Positions 16,139 through 24,884 of a DNA stretch of 64,000 nt are shown here, one piece after another. Position numbers and translations under genes: made by a program. Positions within the stretch are counted from its first letter, which is position 1; every line of letters starts with the position of its first letter. The stretch spans positions 4,876 through 68,875 of the forward strand of contig DATNGG010000075.1 in NCBI GenBank assembly GCA_035605975.1, in the 5' to 3' direction. Source of the DNA: CAIKMD01 sp035605975. GTDB lineage: Bacteria > Pseudomonadota > Alphaproteobacteria > ATCC43930 > CGMCC-115725. The notes below the pieces were generated by a model. It ran no database searches and was not told where the DNA came from. It saw nothing but the letters and a program-made list of their open reading frames with translations.

Positions 16139-17482
16139 CTAGCCGCGCGCGAGCCTGTCCCTCACCCAGCGCGCGGTCGCGATGAGCCGCGCATCCTCGT
16201 CGAGGAAGCCCAGGAGCTGCAGCCCGACCGGCAAATCCTCGACCGACAGCAGCGGCAGGGAGATCGCCGGCACGCCGAGACATGAGCCGGCGACGACGAA
16301 GATCGGATCGCCGGTGCTCTCGAGCCCAAGCGGCGCCGGTCCCGTCGCCGAGAGGGTGATCGTGGCATCGCACTCCGCGGCAAGCGCCGCGTAGATGGCG
16401 CGAATCTGCGCCCGCTCGGCGAGGCGCTCGCGATATTGCGCCAGATTCATGCGCTCGGCATCGGCGAGGCGATCCAAAGCGAACTGCGTCAGCTTCGATG
16501 GATCGCGTGCGCGATAGGCATTGATCGGCCAGCGCGATTCCCAGGTGTTGACCTGCTGCGAGACCGGCAGCGCGCGCTCGAGCGCGGTCTCCGCGCGCGC
16601 GACGGCGGCATTGTCGCCGCGCCTCAGCAGCTTGACGTCCGCTTGCGCAAGCGTCTCGATGGCGGCCGCAAACGCCGCCTTTGCCCCGGCCGAGGCCTTG
16701 GCCCAGCCGGGGGTTTCGAGCACGGCGAGGCGGCGCGGCTGTTGCGCCGCGGGCGGCGCAGCAGGGCCAATGAGCCCGGAATAGCCGGGATCGCCGCCGG
16801 CGCGGTCGGCGATCTCGCGCAGCACCACCCAGGCGTCTTCGATGCTGGCCGCCAGCGCGCCATGGACGCTCTGGCTCAGCGCGTCATGGCTGCCGCCGCG
16901 ATTGATCGCGCCGAGGCTCGGCTTGAAGCCGACGCAGCCGCAAAAGCTCGCCGGGCGCAGGATCGAGCCCAGCACCTGCGTGCCGAGACCTGCCGGCACC
17001 ATGCCCGACCCCGCGGCGGCGGCGGAGCCGCTCGAGGAGCCGCCGGGCGTGCGCCGCGGGTCCCAGGGGTTGCGCGTCGGCCCGGGCGGCTGGGTTGCGA
17101 ACTCGGTCGTGACGGTTTTGCCGAGAATCACCGCACCAGCCTCGCGCAGCGCCGTGACCGAAGCCGCGTCGCGGTTCGAGCGGTAGCCCTTGTAAAGCGC
17201 CGAGCCCATCTCGGTCGGCATATCCTGGGTCTCGATGATGTCCTTGACCCCGACCGGCATGCCGTCGATCGGCGAGAGCGGCTTGCCCTCGCGCCAGCGC
17301 GCGGTCGCGGCGGCCGCGTCCTTGCGGGCGCGCTCCTTGTCGGAATGGACGAAAGCCAGGACTTGCGGCTCCAACTCGTCGAAAGTGGCAAGGCAGCGCT
17401 CGAGGAAGGCGCTCGGCGTATCCTTGCCGGACTTGAAACCATCGACAGCGGAGAAGAACGGGCGTGGCGTCAGTTTTGGCAT
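16139..17482 (-). CDS. Amidase signature family enzyme
   Basis: A 447-aa Ser-Ser-Lys amidohydrolase. Catalytic residues fit Lys80 in GMPVGVKDIIET, the Ser149-151 cluster in TPGGSSSGS, and nucleophile Ser173 in LGSILRPAS. The usual DTGGS is altered to QVLGS here. The start is the ATG at 17482, preceded by GGAGGT (17489-17494); the upstream frame extension is not homologous. The substrate is unknown: aryl amides, carbamoyl compounds or ring-opened heterocycle amides would all fit. It is divergent from the two cupin genes. Confidence 0.88.
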   Translation of the reverse strand: MPKLTPRPFFSAVDGFKSGKDTPSAFLERCLATFDELEPQVLAFVHSDKERARKDAAAATARWREGKPLSPIDGMPVGVKDIIETQDMPTEMGSALYKGYRSNRDAASVTALREAGAVILGKTVTTEFATQPPGPTRNPWDPRRTPGGSSSGSAAAAGSGMVPAGLGTQVLGSILRPASFCGCVGFKPSLGAINRGGSHDALSQSVHGALAASIEDAWVVLREIADRAGGDPGYSGLIGPAAPPAAQQPRRLAVLETPGWAKASAGAKAAFAAAIETLAQADVKLLRRGDNAAVARAETALERALPVSQQVNTWESRWPINAYRARDPSKLTQFALDRLADAERMNLAQYRERLAERAQIRAIYAALAAECDATITLSATGPAPLGLESTGDPIFVVAGSCLGVPAISLPLLSVEDLPVGLQLLGFLDEDARLIATARWVRDRLARG

Positions 17483-17644
17483 GGCGGGACCTCCGCCGCC
17501 AACGATAGCCGCAAACGCGCCGCGCGACATGCTTTTTTGCTGGCGCCGCGCCCATCTGTTCTGCCCCGATCGATTGTCAGTCCGCGGCGCGTTCTCTATT
17601 CTCTCCCGGCTGCCCGCCATGCGCCGGGCAAGCGAGGGAGCGTG

Positions 17645-18235
17645 ATGCCGACAGACCTTTACGACCGCAAGCCGCCCGGCCCGGGCCACAACCAGCCCGA
17701 CGAAGAGAAACCGGTGGTCTGGGAGCGCTGGGACCGCAAGCGCATTTTCGTGCGCGAGCTCTCCGGCACTTACAGCCATCTCTACAAGCAGCTCTTGGAG
17801 CAGCCCCGCGTCTATTCATCGCGCAACCTGCCCTGGAAAGGCGGGCCGGGGCTTTACGGCAAGCAGGTCATCAATCCGCAGCACGCGATGGTGGCGCAAT
17901 CGATCGAAACGCATATCGAGGCCTATGGGCCAGGCGCCTTCGGGCAAAAGCACGGGCATATGAACAGCGCCGTGTTCTATGTGCTGAAAGGCTATGGCCA
18001 CGACGTGCATGATGGGCGCCGCATCGACTGGAAGGCGGGCGATGTGATGATCGTCGAGAATGGCTGCGTTCATCAGCATTTCAACGACGATCCCGACAAC
18101 GAGGCGATCCTCCTCGTCATGAAGGCGAAGCCGCTGTTCCTCTTCATGCATCTGCTCTTCCAGAAGATCGTCTCCTATCCCCCCACCGAGAAACCCAAGG
18201 GCCACGAAGACTGGACCCCGCCCAAGGATTTGTGA
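17645..18235 (+). CDS. Cupin-domain protein with altered metal motif
   Basis: A 196-aa single-cupin protein. The first cupin motif reads KHGHMNSAVFYVLKG: both His are present, but the usual metal-binding Glu is replaced by a hydrophobic residue. The second motif GDVMIVENGCVHQHFN keeps the His. About 60 residues precede the cupin. Metal binding may be weakened or use fewer ligands. It is followed 8 bp downstream by another cupin with a complete motif, suggesting a pair acting together, and then by a Bug-type binding protein. Confidence 0.8.
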   Translation: MPTDLYDRKPPGPGHNQPDEEKPVVWERWDRKRIFVRELSGTYSHLYKQLLEQPRVYSSRNLPWKGGPGLYGKQVINPQHAMVAQSIETHIEAYGPGAFGQKHGHMNSAVFYVLKGYGHDVHDGRRIDWKAGDVMIVENGCVHQHFNDDPDNEAILLVMKAKPLFLFMHLLFQKIVSYPPTEKPKGHEDWTPPKDL

Positions 18236-18243
18236 GGACGCCG

Positions 18244-18792
18244 ATGAAATCCCCCGAGGAACGCGATGTCGCCCATGCCGGAAGCGCAAGCTGCAGCTTT
18301 CGCAGCGACGCGATTGCGGAATCGGCCGAATTCCGCAAGCTCTATGACGCGCTGAAGAACGTCGTCCATGCCGAGGACATGCCCTTCGAGAATGCGCCCG
18401 ACGGGCTTTTGAAGCATCTCTGCCACGAGAAGCTTGGCACACGCGAATGCTGCATCGAAGCCTATATGCAGTTCCTGCCCGGCAACGGGAAATCGGGGCG
18501 TCACCGTCATATGTGGGAAGAGGTCGTCTTCGTCGCCGAAGGCAGCGGCTACGATCTCCATTGGGATTTGAAATTCGACTGTCTTGACGCTTTCCAATGG
18601 GATTGGGAGACGGAGCCCAAGCGCTTCGAATGGTCGCGCGGCGATTTTCTCTACATCCCGCCCTTTACCGCGCACCAGCATTTCAATGCCGATGCGAAAG
18701 AAGAGGCGCGGCTAATCGTCATCAGCAACCGCATTGTCCGCGAAATGGGATTCGATTGGCTCGACCAGCTCGAAAACGCGCCGGGATTCTAA
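18244..18792 (+). CDS. Cupin-domain protein
   Basis: A 182-aa single-cupin protein with a canonical metal site: GRHRHMWEEVVFVAEG carries His-x-His and Glu, and IPPFTAHQHFN carries the last His. The start chosen is the ATG at 18244 (MKSPEERD), with GAGG upstream. It is probably a metal-dependent dioxygenase, isomerase or binding protein; the substrate is unknown. It sits in a plus-strand set with the preceding cupin (8 bp) and the following Bug receptor (23 bp), across from an amidase. Confidence 0.82.
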   Translation: MKSPEERDVAHAGSASCSFRSDAIAESAEFRKLYDALKNVVHAEDMPFENAPDGLLKHLCHEKLGTRECCIEAYMQFLPGNGKSGRHRHMWEEVVFVAEGSGYDLHWDLKFDCLDAFQWDWETEPKRFEWSRGDFLYIPPFTAHQHFNADAKEEARLIVISNRIVREMGFDWLDQLENAPGF

Positions 18793-18815
18793 CCCGGCAA
18801 TTCAGGGAGGAACCG

Positions 18816-19844
18816 ATGGACGTCTTGAAACGCGCTGCTGTTGCGGGAGCCGTTCTGCTCGCCGCGCCGAGCGCCTTTGCCGCCGATACTGTCGCGGATT
18901 TCTATAAGGGCCGCACGGTCACGATCGATATCGGCTACAGCGCGGGCGGCGGTTATGACCTTTATGCGCGGACGCTTGCCCGCCATCTCGGCGAGCATAT
19001 TCCGGGCAAGCCCAGCGTTATTCCGCAGAACATGCCAGGCGCCGGCAGCCTCAAAGCCACCAACTATCTCTACAACATCGCGCCCAAGGACGGCACGGTG
19101 ATCGCGACCTTCGCGCGCGGCATGGCGATGCAGCCGCTCTTCGACAAGACCGGGGTCGAGTTCGACGCGCAAAAGCTCAACTGGATCGGCAGCATCACCA
19201 ACGAGGTCAGCATCTGCGCCTTCCGCAGCGATTCCGGCATCAAGACGTGGCAGGACATGCTGACCAAGTCCTACACGGTCGGCGGCACCGGCTCGGGCTC
19301 CGACACCGACGTCTTCCCCGACGTGCTGCGCCACATGTTCCACATGAAGATCAAGCTCGTCACCGGATATCCAGGTGGCAAGGACATTCTGCTCGCGATG
19401 CAGCGCGGCGAGGTCAAGGGCCGCTGCGGCTGGTCCTGGTCGAGCGTCAAGAGCACGAGCTATGCGCTTTATCAGAAGAAGGAGATCACGGTCCCGGTGC
19501 AACTCGCGCTGAAGAAGCACCCCGATCTGCCCGATGTTCCGCTGATCATGGATTTGACGAAAGATCCGGACGAGCGCGCCGCGCTGCGGCTGATCTTCGG
19601 CCGCCAGAGCGTGGCCCGGCCCTATGCCGCGCCGCCCGGCGTGCCGGCGGAACGGATCGCCGCGCTGCGCAAGGCCTTCGACGATACGATGAAGGATCCC
19701 GCTTTCCTCGCCGAGGCGGACAAGACCAAGCTCGAGGTCGAGCCGGTCTCGGGCGAGGAGGTGCAAGCGCTCGTCACCGAGATCTACAAATCTTCGCCCA
19801 AGGTGGTGAAGATCGCCGCCGACGCGGTGAAAGGCGGCGACTAA
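18816..19844 (+). CDS. Tripartite tricarboxylate-type (Bug) periplasmic receptor, orphan
   Basis: A 342-aa TctC/Bug-family binding protein. Signal peptide 1-22 ends AFA. The mature protein starts ADTVADFYKGRTVTIDIGYSAGGGYD, with the ligand-binding GYSAGGGYD loop, then the conserved PQNMPGAGS. These proteins bind carboxylates, including aromatic and nicotinate-type acids, for TctAB permeases. No TctA or TctB gene is near. GGGAGG precedes the ATG. The 3' end overlaps the hydrolase on the opposite strand by 4 bp. Confidence 0.88.
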   Translation: MDVLKRAAVAGAVLLAAPSAFAADTVADFYKGRTVTIDIGYSAGGGYDLYARTLARHLGEHIPGKPSVIPQNMPGAGSLKATNYLYNIAPKDGTVIATFARGMAMQPLFDKTGVEFDAQKLNWIGSITNEVSICAFRSDSGIKTWQDMLTKSYTVGGTGSGSDTDVFPDVLRHMFHMKIKLVTGYPGGKDILLAMQRGEVKGRCGWSWSSVKSTSYALYQKKEITVPVQLALKKHPDLPDVPLIMDLTKDPDERAALRLIFGRQSVARPYAAPPGVPAERIAALRKAFDDTMKDPAFLAEADKTKLEVEPVSGEEVQALVTEIYKSSPKVVKIAADAVKGGD

Positions 19845-20608
19845 GACGCGGCGGTGAAGAAGGAGGCGAGCTTCGCCGCCACCTCCTTCGGCCGCTCGGT
19901 GTGGAGCGCGTGGCCGGTCTCGGCGAGCACGCAAAGCTCGGCGTGGCGCATCGGCTTCATGAACGGCTCGGCGCAGGCCACGGGACAGATTTGATCCTCC
20001 TGGCCCCAGACGAAGAGCGTCGGCACGTCGATGCGATGGAGCCAATAGGGGAGCTGCGGATTGCTGAGCCGCGGATTCCAGCCGAGCCGAGCCGTCGCCG
20101 CGCGATTTTGTAGCCGGATGTCGGCATCGGCGTTGGGGAGTTGCTTGATGCGCTCTTCGATGAGGCGGCGGTCGAAGAAGCTGCGCCGCGCATGCTCTTC
20201 GGGCGTCCAGAGGAAAATATCGCCGAAGGGAACCTGCGGCGAGCGCACGCCGGCGGGCGCCAGCAGGCTCATGGTCTTCAACCGCGCCGTGTCACGAATG
20301 GCGATCTCGGCCGCGGTCCAGCCGCCGAGCGAATGGCCGACGAGATGGACGCCCTCGAGATCGAGCGTCGCGAGAAAATCGAGATAGAAGAAGGCGAGAT
20401 CGCCGACGCTCATCATCCAATCGGGGATTTTCGAGCGGCCGAAGCCCGGATGCTCCGGCGCGATCACGCGGCGGTCCTGCGCGAGGAGTTCGAGCAGCGG
20501 ATACCAATTGGCGCCGCTCGCGCCATGGAGATAGAGCACCGGCTCGCCCGCGCCGGCCTCGAGCACGCGCACTTTCTCGCCGTTCACCTCGACCGATGTT
20601 TCCCGCAT
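19841..20608 (-). CDS. Alpha/beta-hydrolase fold enzyme
   Basis: A 255-aa hydrolase with oxyanion region LYLHGASGANW (about 25-35), nucleophile elbow GHSLGG with Ser93, a late Asp in FVWGQEDQICP and His in TGHALHTERP. The start is the ATG at 20608, with GGGGAG upstream. It faces a maleamate-amidase-like gene across a 116-bp divergent gap. In nicotinate and picolinate pathways an enzyme of this fold removes the formyl group of N-formylmaleamate just before the amidase step, so that role is plausible here. Ester or C-C hydrolysis remains possible. Confidence 0.85.
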   Translation of the reverse strand: MRETSVEVNGEKVRVLEAGAGEPVLYLHGASGANWYPLLELLAQDRRVIAPEHPGFGRSKIPDWMMSVGDLAFFYLDFLATLDLEGVHLVGHSLGGWTAAEIAIRDTARLKTMSLLAPAGVRSPQVPFGDIFLWTPEEHARRSFFDRRLIEERIKQLPNADADIRLQNRAATARLGWNPRLSNPQLPYWLHRIDVPTLFVWGQEDQICPVACAEPFMKPMRHAELCVLAETGHALHTERPKEVAAKLASFFTAAS

Positions 20609-20724
20609 GGCGGCGCTCTCCCCTGATGCCGCGCGACGATAGAAAGGGGTGCAGCCCCCCGCAAGACCGCCCTTGAGCCGCCGCCCGGCCTGTCGCATAA
20701 TTTTGCGACAAGGAGGCCCCTGCC

Positions 20725-21429
20725 ATGCACAAACTCGCCATTCCGCAGAACATCATCGATCGCGTCGTCGCGCGGCGCGGCAAGGAGCATGTGTTCGACG
20801 ATCTTGATCCGGCGCGCACGGCGCTGGTCGTCGTCGACCTGCAAAACGGCTTCATGATGCCAGGCGTCGCCTTCGCCGAGATCCCGGAAGCGCGGGAGAT
20901 CGTGCCCAACGTCAATCGCCTCGCAGCGGCGCTCCGCGCGGCCGGCGGCACGGTGGTCTGGATCGTCACGACCTATGAGCCGGCCGTCGACCGCGAATGG
21001 TCGACCTATTACCGGCTGTCGACGCCCGGGGTGGGCGCCAAGCGCAGCGCGGCCTTGACCAAAGGCGCCAAGGGTCACGAGATCTGGCCGGCGCTCGAAG
21101 TGAAGCCCGGCGACCCGATCGTCGAGAAGAAGCGCTTCTCCGCCTTCATCCAGGGCTCGAGCGAATTGGACAAGGTGTTGAAGGCGCGCGGCATCGACAA
21201 TCTGCTGATCACCGGCACGGTGACCGGCGTCTGCTGCGAATCGACCGCGCGCGATGCGATGATGCTGAATTACCAGGTGACGATGGTCACCGACGGCAAC
21301 GCCTCCTACAGCGATGAGGAGCACAACCGCGCGCTGACCGCGTTCTATTCGACCTTCGGCGACATCATGTCGACGGACGAGCTGATCGCGCTTATCGCGA
21401 AGGGCGCAAAGAAAGAGGCAGCGGAGTAA
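20725..21429 (+). CDS. Cysteine hydrolase, isochorismatase fold (maleamate-amidase-like)
   Basis: A 234-aa enzyme with the Asp-Lys-Cys triad of the isochorismatase-like amidases: Asp38 in VVVDLQNGF, Lys135/136 in VEKKRFSAF, and Cys170 in GTVTGVCCESTARDA with the preceding cis-peptide segment. Family members include nicotinamidase, N-carbamoylsarcosine amidase and maleamate amidase (NicF/PicF). The nearby hydroxylase, decarboxylase and hydrolase genes favour an amidase in N-heteroaromatic breakdown. AAGGAGG stands before the ATG. Confidence 0.85.
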   Translation: MHKLAIPQNIIDRVVARRGKEHVFDDLDPARTALVVVDLQNGFMMPGVAFAEIPEAREIVPNVNRLAAALRAAGGTVVWIVTTYEPAVDREWSTYYRLSTPGVGAKRSAALTKGAKGHEIWPALEVKPGDPIVEKKRFSAFIQGSSELDKVLKARGIDNLLITGTVTGVCCESTARDAMMLNYQVTMVTDGNASYSDEEHNRALTAFYSTFGDIMSTDELIALIAKGAKKEAAE

Positions 21430-21469
21430 ACCTCCAAACCCTCTCCGCTCTCGAGGGCAGAGAGGAGAA

Positions 21470-23107
21470 TTATCCTTCCGGCTTATCCGGCCGGAACTTG
21501 GTCTCGGGCTTCAAACCCTTGCGCTTCTGCTGCGCACTGATCCGGCCGTTCTCGAGATAGCGGCCGGTTGCGGCGCGCTCAGCGGCCTGATCCCATTCCG
21601 GGAGCCAATCACCAAGGGAATAGCCGAACCACGGCGCCTCGGGGCGCAGCGCCGGCAGGCCGAGCTTTTCCCAGATCGCCTTGGCGCGCTCCATATATTC
21701 GCGCTTCGGCAAGGCCAGCGGCGGCATGTCGCCTTTCGCCGTTGCATCCATCAGCAAACTCGAATCCTCGGCGGCATCGGATTCGCGCTGCGGCCCGTGG
21801 CCCATGCCGCGATGCGCCACCGCCTGCACATCCTCGATCGGGTTCATGCGATAGGCCATCGCCCAGAGGATCGCGTCGGCATTGTCGGGATCGATGTCCT
21901 CGGAGACGGCGATGGTGATCTTGCCCATATCGCCCTTGAAGAAAGCCGCGCCGTGGAGCGCGCGCCAAATCTCGGTGCGCGAGGTGCCTTTGGCGATCGA
22001 GATTACCGTAACGCGCAAAAGGCCGGTCAGCCTCTCGTGCAAGGAGACGCGCTTCACGCCCTTGATGCCGAGCGCATCGCGCAAATGCGCCAAAAACAGC
22101 GGCTCATAGGCGACGCGCTTGATGACGGAGGATTCGGACGGCGCGACTTGGCTGATATAAGACGGGATGATCGCGTTGCGCCGATGGGTGATCGCTGTGA
22201 CGCGCATCGGCATGTTGAATTCCTCGAGCGCCAGATGGCCGTGGCTTTCACCGAAGGGCGCCTCGGGCTCGACATATTCGGTATCGATGAGGCCCTCGAT
22301 CACCACCTCGGCCTCGGCTGGAACCAGCAGATCGACGGTGCGCGCGCGCACGACATTGATCGGCGCGCCGGCAAGCCCGCCCGCGACCTTGAACTCGTCC
22401 ATGTCGAGCGGCAGCTTCTGCGGCCCCATGAAGGCGACATAGGGCGGGCAGCCCAGGACGATGGCGCAGGGCATGGTCTTGTCGCCCCGCTTCTGATGTT
22501 TCAAATAATGCTGATAACCGCCGGCGCCGCCGACGCGTGTCGCCATGCGCACCACGAGCCGATCGGGCGCTTTCAGCGCCGCGCGATAGGTGCCCATGTT
22601 CTGGATGCGCGTATCGGGATCGCGGGTGATGACATTGGTCGCGGTGAGCGTCGGCGCCGCATCGAAGCCTGGGGTCGAGATCGGGATCGGCAGCGCATCG
22701 AGCCCGTGCCCCTCGCCCTGAAGCGCCTCGCCTTCGATCACCACCTCATGGCACGCCGCATTGTTGACGATGCGCGGCTCGACGGGATGCGCGATGGCGT
22801 TCTCCCATTTGCGGTCGATCGCCTCGACCGGCGCGCCCATCCCGGCGCTGTAGATTGCGCGATTGGCGGCGATCGCGCCGACGACGACCGGCATGTCGTA
22901 TTTCCGGCCGCGGCCATCGACGATATTGGTGAAGAGGAAGGCCTTGCGCTCTTCCTCCTTCATGCCGCCGACGAATTCCCAGCGCACCAGCGGATGGAGC
23001 TCCGAATCCTTGTCGATCCGCTCCGTCACCGTGACGAGCAGCCCCTGCTTCTTCAGCGTCTCGAGGTGATCGTGGAGATCGGGATAACCGCGTGCGGCCT
23101 CGCTCAC
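21470..23107 (-). CDS. UbiD-family prenyl-FMN-dependent decarboxylase
   Basis: A 545-aa enzyme from GTG at 23107; a TTG at 23128 is an alternative. The prFMN catalytic triad is intact: Arg175 in MGTYRAAL and Glu281/Glu286 in EAPFGE, spaced as in ferulate and aromatic-acid decarboxylases. UbiD enzymes reversibly (de)carboxylate aromatic, heteroaromatic or alpha,beta-unsaturated acids. The cofactor synthase UbiX is not in this window. Its start overlaps the stop of the amidohydrolase gene in a GTGA junction, so the two decarboxylase-type enzymes are probably coupled. Confidence 0.9.
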   Translation of the reverse strand: MSEAARGYPDLHDHLETLKKQGLLVTVTERIDKDSELHPLVRWEFVGGMKEEERKAFLFTNIVDGRGRKYDMPVVVGAIAANRAIYSAGMGAPVEAIDRKWENAIAHPVEPRIVNNAACHEVVIEGEALQGEGHGLDALPIPISTPGFDAAPTLTATNVITRDPDTRIQNMGTYRAALKAPDRLVVRMATRVGGAGGYQHYLKHQKRGDKTMPCAIVLGCPPYVAFMGPQKLPLDMDEFKVAGGLAGAPINVVRARTVDLLVPAEAEVVIEGLIDTEYVEPEAPFGESHGHLALEEFNMPMRVTAITHRRNAIIPSYISQVAPSESSVIKRVAYEPLFLAHLRDALGIKGVKRVSLHERLTGLLRVTVISIAKGTSRTEIWRALHGAAFFKGDMGKITIAVSEDIDPDNADAILWAMAYRMNPIEDVQAVAHRGMGHGPQRESDAAEDSSLLMDATAKGDMPPLALPKREYMERAKAIWEKLGLPALRPEAPWFGYSLGDWLPEWDQAAERAATGRYLENGRISAQQKRKGLKPETKFRPDKPEG

Positions 23108-24105
23108 GATGCCGCTCCGCAGCTGCAATCCACCTTGAAGATTCGCGCCGCGGTCTCGCCGAGGATCGCCCGGCGCTCGGCAACAGTGAGCGGCGTATCC
23201 TCCACCACCTTCACCGGATCGGGATCGCCGATCGGGAAGGGGAAATCCGAGCCGAGGCAGACTTTCTCGGCGCCGGCGACGTCGCAGAGATAGCGCAGCG
23301 CCCGCGGCTCGAACAGCACGCTGTCGAAATAGAGCTTCTTGAACTCGGCTTCGGCATCGCCGAATTCGCCTTTGTGGATGGTGTTGTTGCGCTTGAAGCG
23401 ACCGAGCGCATAGGGCAGCGCCGCGCCGCCATGCGAGATCAGCAAGGACATGTTCGGATAGCGCGTCAGATGCCCCGCGAACATCAGCCGCGCCAGCGCG
23501 ATCGAGGTGTCGGAGACGCGGCCAACTGCGTTCATCAGGTCATAGTCTTTCACCCGGTCGTCGCCGCAGACGAACATCGGATGAACCATCAGCGTGACCT
23601 TATGCGCGTTGCACGCTTCCCAGAACGGGTTGAGGTCGGGATCGTCGAGCTTGCCGAGCTGGCCCTTGGGCTGAGTGCCGATCATCACGCCGTGGAACCC
23701 CTGCCCCAGCGCCTCTTCGAGGACGCGCGCCGCCAGCACGCCGCTTTGCAGCGGCACGCAGGCCAAAGGCGCCAGCGCCGGCAGCGCCTTGATGTCTTTG
23801 AGCGTGCATTCATTCATGAAGCGGCACCAATCCGCGCCTTCCTCGGGCGGCAGCTCGTAGCCGAAAATATCGAGCCAGGAGCCGACGAGCTGGCAGTCGA
23901 CCCGCGCCTTGCCGAGCCATTCCTTGCGCTTGGCGAGATCGACCAGCAGCGGCCCGACCGGCCGCGTTTGCGGCAAGCCGCCGAAGCTGAAGCGCATGCC
24001 GGGCTTGTCGTTGATCACCTTGACCGAGGGAAAGAGCCGGCGCTGCGCGGCGAGGCCGTCGAGAAACGACGCCGGGACGTAATGGCCATGCGTGTCGATG
24101 TTCAA
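23104..24105 (-). CDS. Amidohydrolase-2 family protein, ACMSD-like decarboxylase
   Basis: A 333-aa TIM-barrel metalloenzyme. The N-terminal metal motif is IDTHGHYVP (His-x-His), with later metal-ligand candidates in VTLMVHPMF and LLISHGGAALPYALGR and Asp in CLGSDFPFP. This matches 2-amino-3-carboxymuconate semialdehyde decarboxylase relatives, including 3,6-dihydroxypicolinate decarboxylase. The only plausible start is the TTG at 24105: an in-frame TAG lies two codons upstream, and GGAGGAG (24113-24119) precedes it. It lies between an ABC ATPase (14 bp) and ubiD (overlap). Confidence 0.85.
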   Translation of the reverse strand: MNIDTHGHYVPASFLDGLAAQRRLFPSVKVINDKPGMRFSFGGLPQTRPVGPLLVDLAKRKEWLGKARVDCQLVGSWLDIFGYELPPEEGADWCRFMNECTLKDIKALPALAPLACVPLQSGVLAARVLEEALGQGFHGVMIGTQPKGQLGKLDDPDLNPFWEACNAHKVTLMVHPMFVCGDDRVKDYDLMNAVGRVSDTSIALARLMFAGHLTRYPNMSLLISHGGAALPYALGRFKRNNTIHKGEFGDAEAEFKKLYFDSVLFEPRALRYLCDVAGAEKVCLGSDFPFPIGDPDPVKVVEDTPLTVAERRAILGETAARIFKVDCSCGAAS

Positions 24106-24119
24106 ATCCTATCTCCTCC

Positions 24120-24884
24120 TCATGCGGCAAGCTCGCCGGCCAACACCCGCAAAATGTCGGCGCGGACTCCCTCGCGTGTTGCTTGGTTCATGCTCGGATC
24201 GAGCGACGCCTCATAGGCGATCCGGGCCGGCCGCTCGAACACCAGGACACGGCTGCCGAGCCGCAGCGCTTCCTCGATCGAGTGGGTGATGAAAATACTC
24301 GTGGCCTGGGTCTCACGCAAGAGTTCCACCAGCTCGCTGCGCAGCGCATTGCCCGTCACCTCGTCGAGCGCCGAAAACGGCTCGTCGCACAGCAATATGT
24401 CGGGGCGCACCGCGAAAGCACGCGCGATCGAGACGCGCTGGCGCATGCCGCCCGAGAGGGCATGCGGATAGTCCTTGGCGTGGCCATCGAGGCCGAGCCG
24501 CTTCAGCCATGATTCGGCGAGATCGAGCCGCTCGGTGCGCGGCATCTTGTTGAGCTCGAGGCCCAGCGCGACATTCTCGATGGCGGTGCGCCACGGCATC
24601 AGCCGGTCGTTCTGGAAAACAATGCTGATCTTGCCGCGAAACCATTCGAACTCGGCAAATGGATCGTGTCCCTGGACCCGGACCGAGCCCGAGCTCGGGC
24701 GCAAGAGGCCCGACAGCAGGTTGAAGGTGGTGGATTTTCCGCAACCGGTCTTGCCAAGGATGATGACGAGCTCGCCGCGCTTGACGCTGAAGCTGAGATC
24801 GCGAATGGCTTCGAGCTCGGGCTCGCCCGCGCGCTCGAAAATCTTTCCAACATGGTCGAAGACGATTTCCGATGCGGCGCTCAC
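24120..24884 (-). CDS. ABC transporter ATP-binding protein (NitT/TauT family)
   Basis: A 254-aa ATPase with Walker A LGKTGCGKST, Q-loop IVFQNDRLMPW, signature LSGGMRQR, Walker B ILLCDEPFSALDEVT and H-loop FITHSIEEAL, in the order and spelling of nitrate/sulfonate/taurine importers. The GTG start at 24884 overlaps the permease stop (GTGA). It is the energising subunit for the permease and binding protein directly upstream. Confidence 0.92.
   Translation of the reverse strand: MSAASEIVFDHVGKIFERAGEPELEAIRDLSFSVKRGELVIILGKTGCGKSTTFNLLSGLLRPSSGSVRVQGHDPFAEFEWFRGKISIVFQNDRLMPWRTAIENVALGLELNKMPRTERLDLAESWLKRLGLDGHAKDYPHALSGGMRQRVSIARAFAVRPDILLCDEPFSALDEVTGNALRSELVELLRETQATSIFITHSIEEALRLGSRVLVFERPARIAYEASLDPSMNQATREGVRADILRVLAGELAA

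Noticed and set aside
13984..16185. 733-codon plus-strand open frame
   Set aside because: It is antisense to the family-5 binding protein, which has a signal peptide and family motifs; the remainder overlaps the 134-aa gene in another frame.
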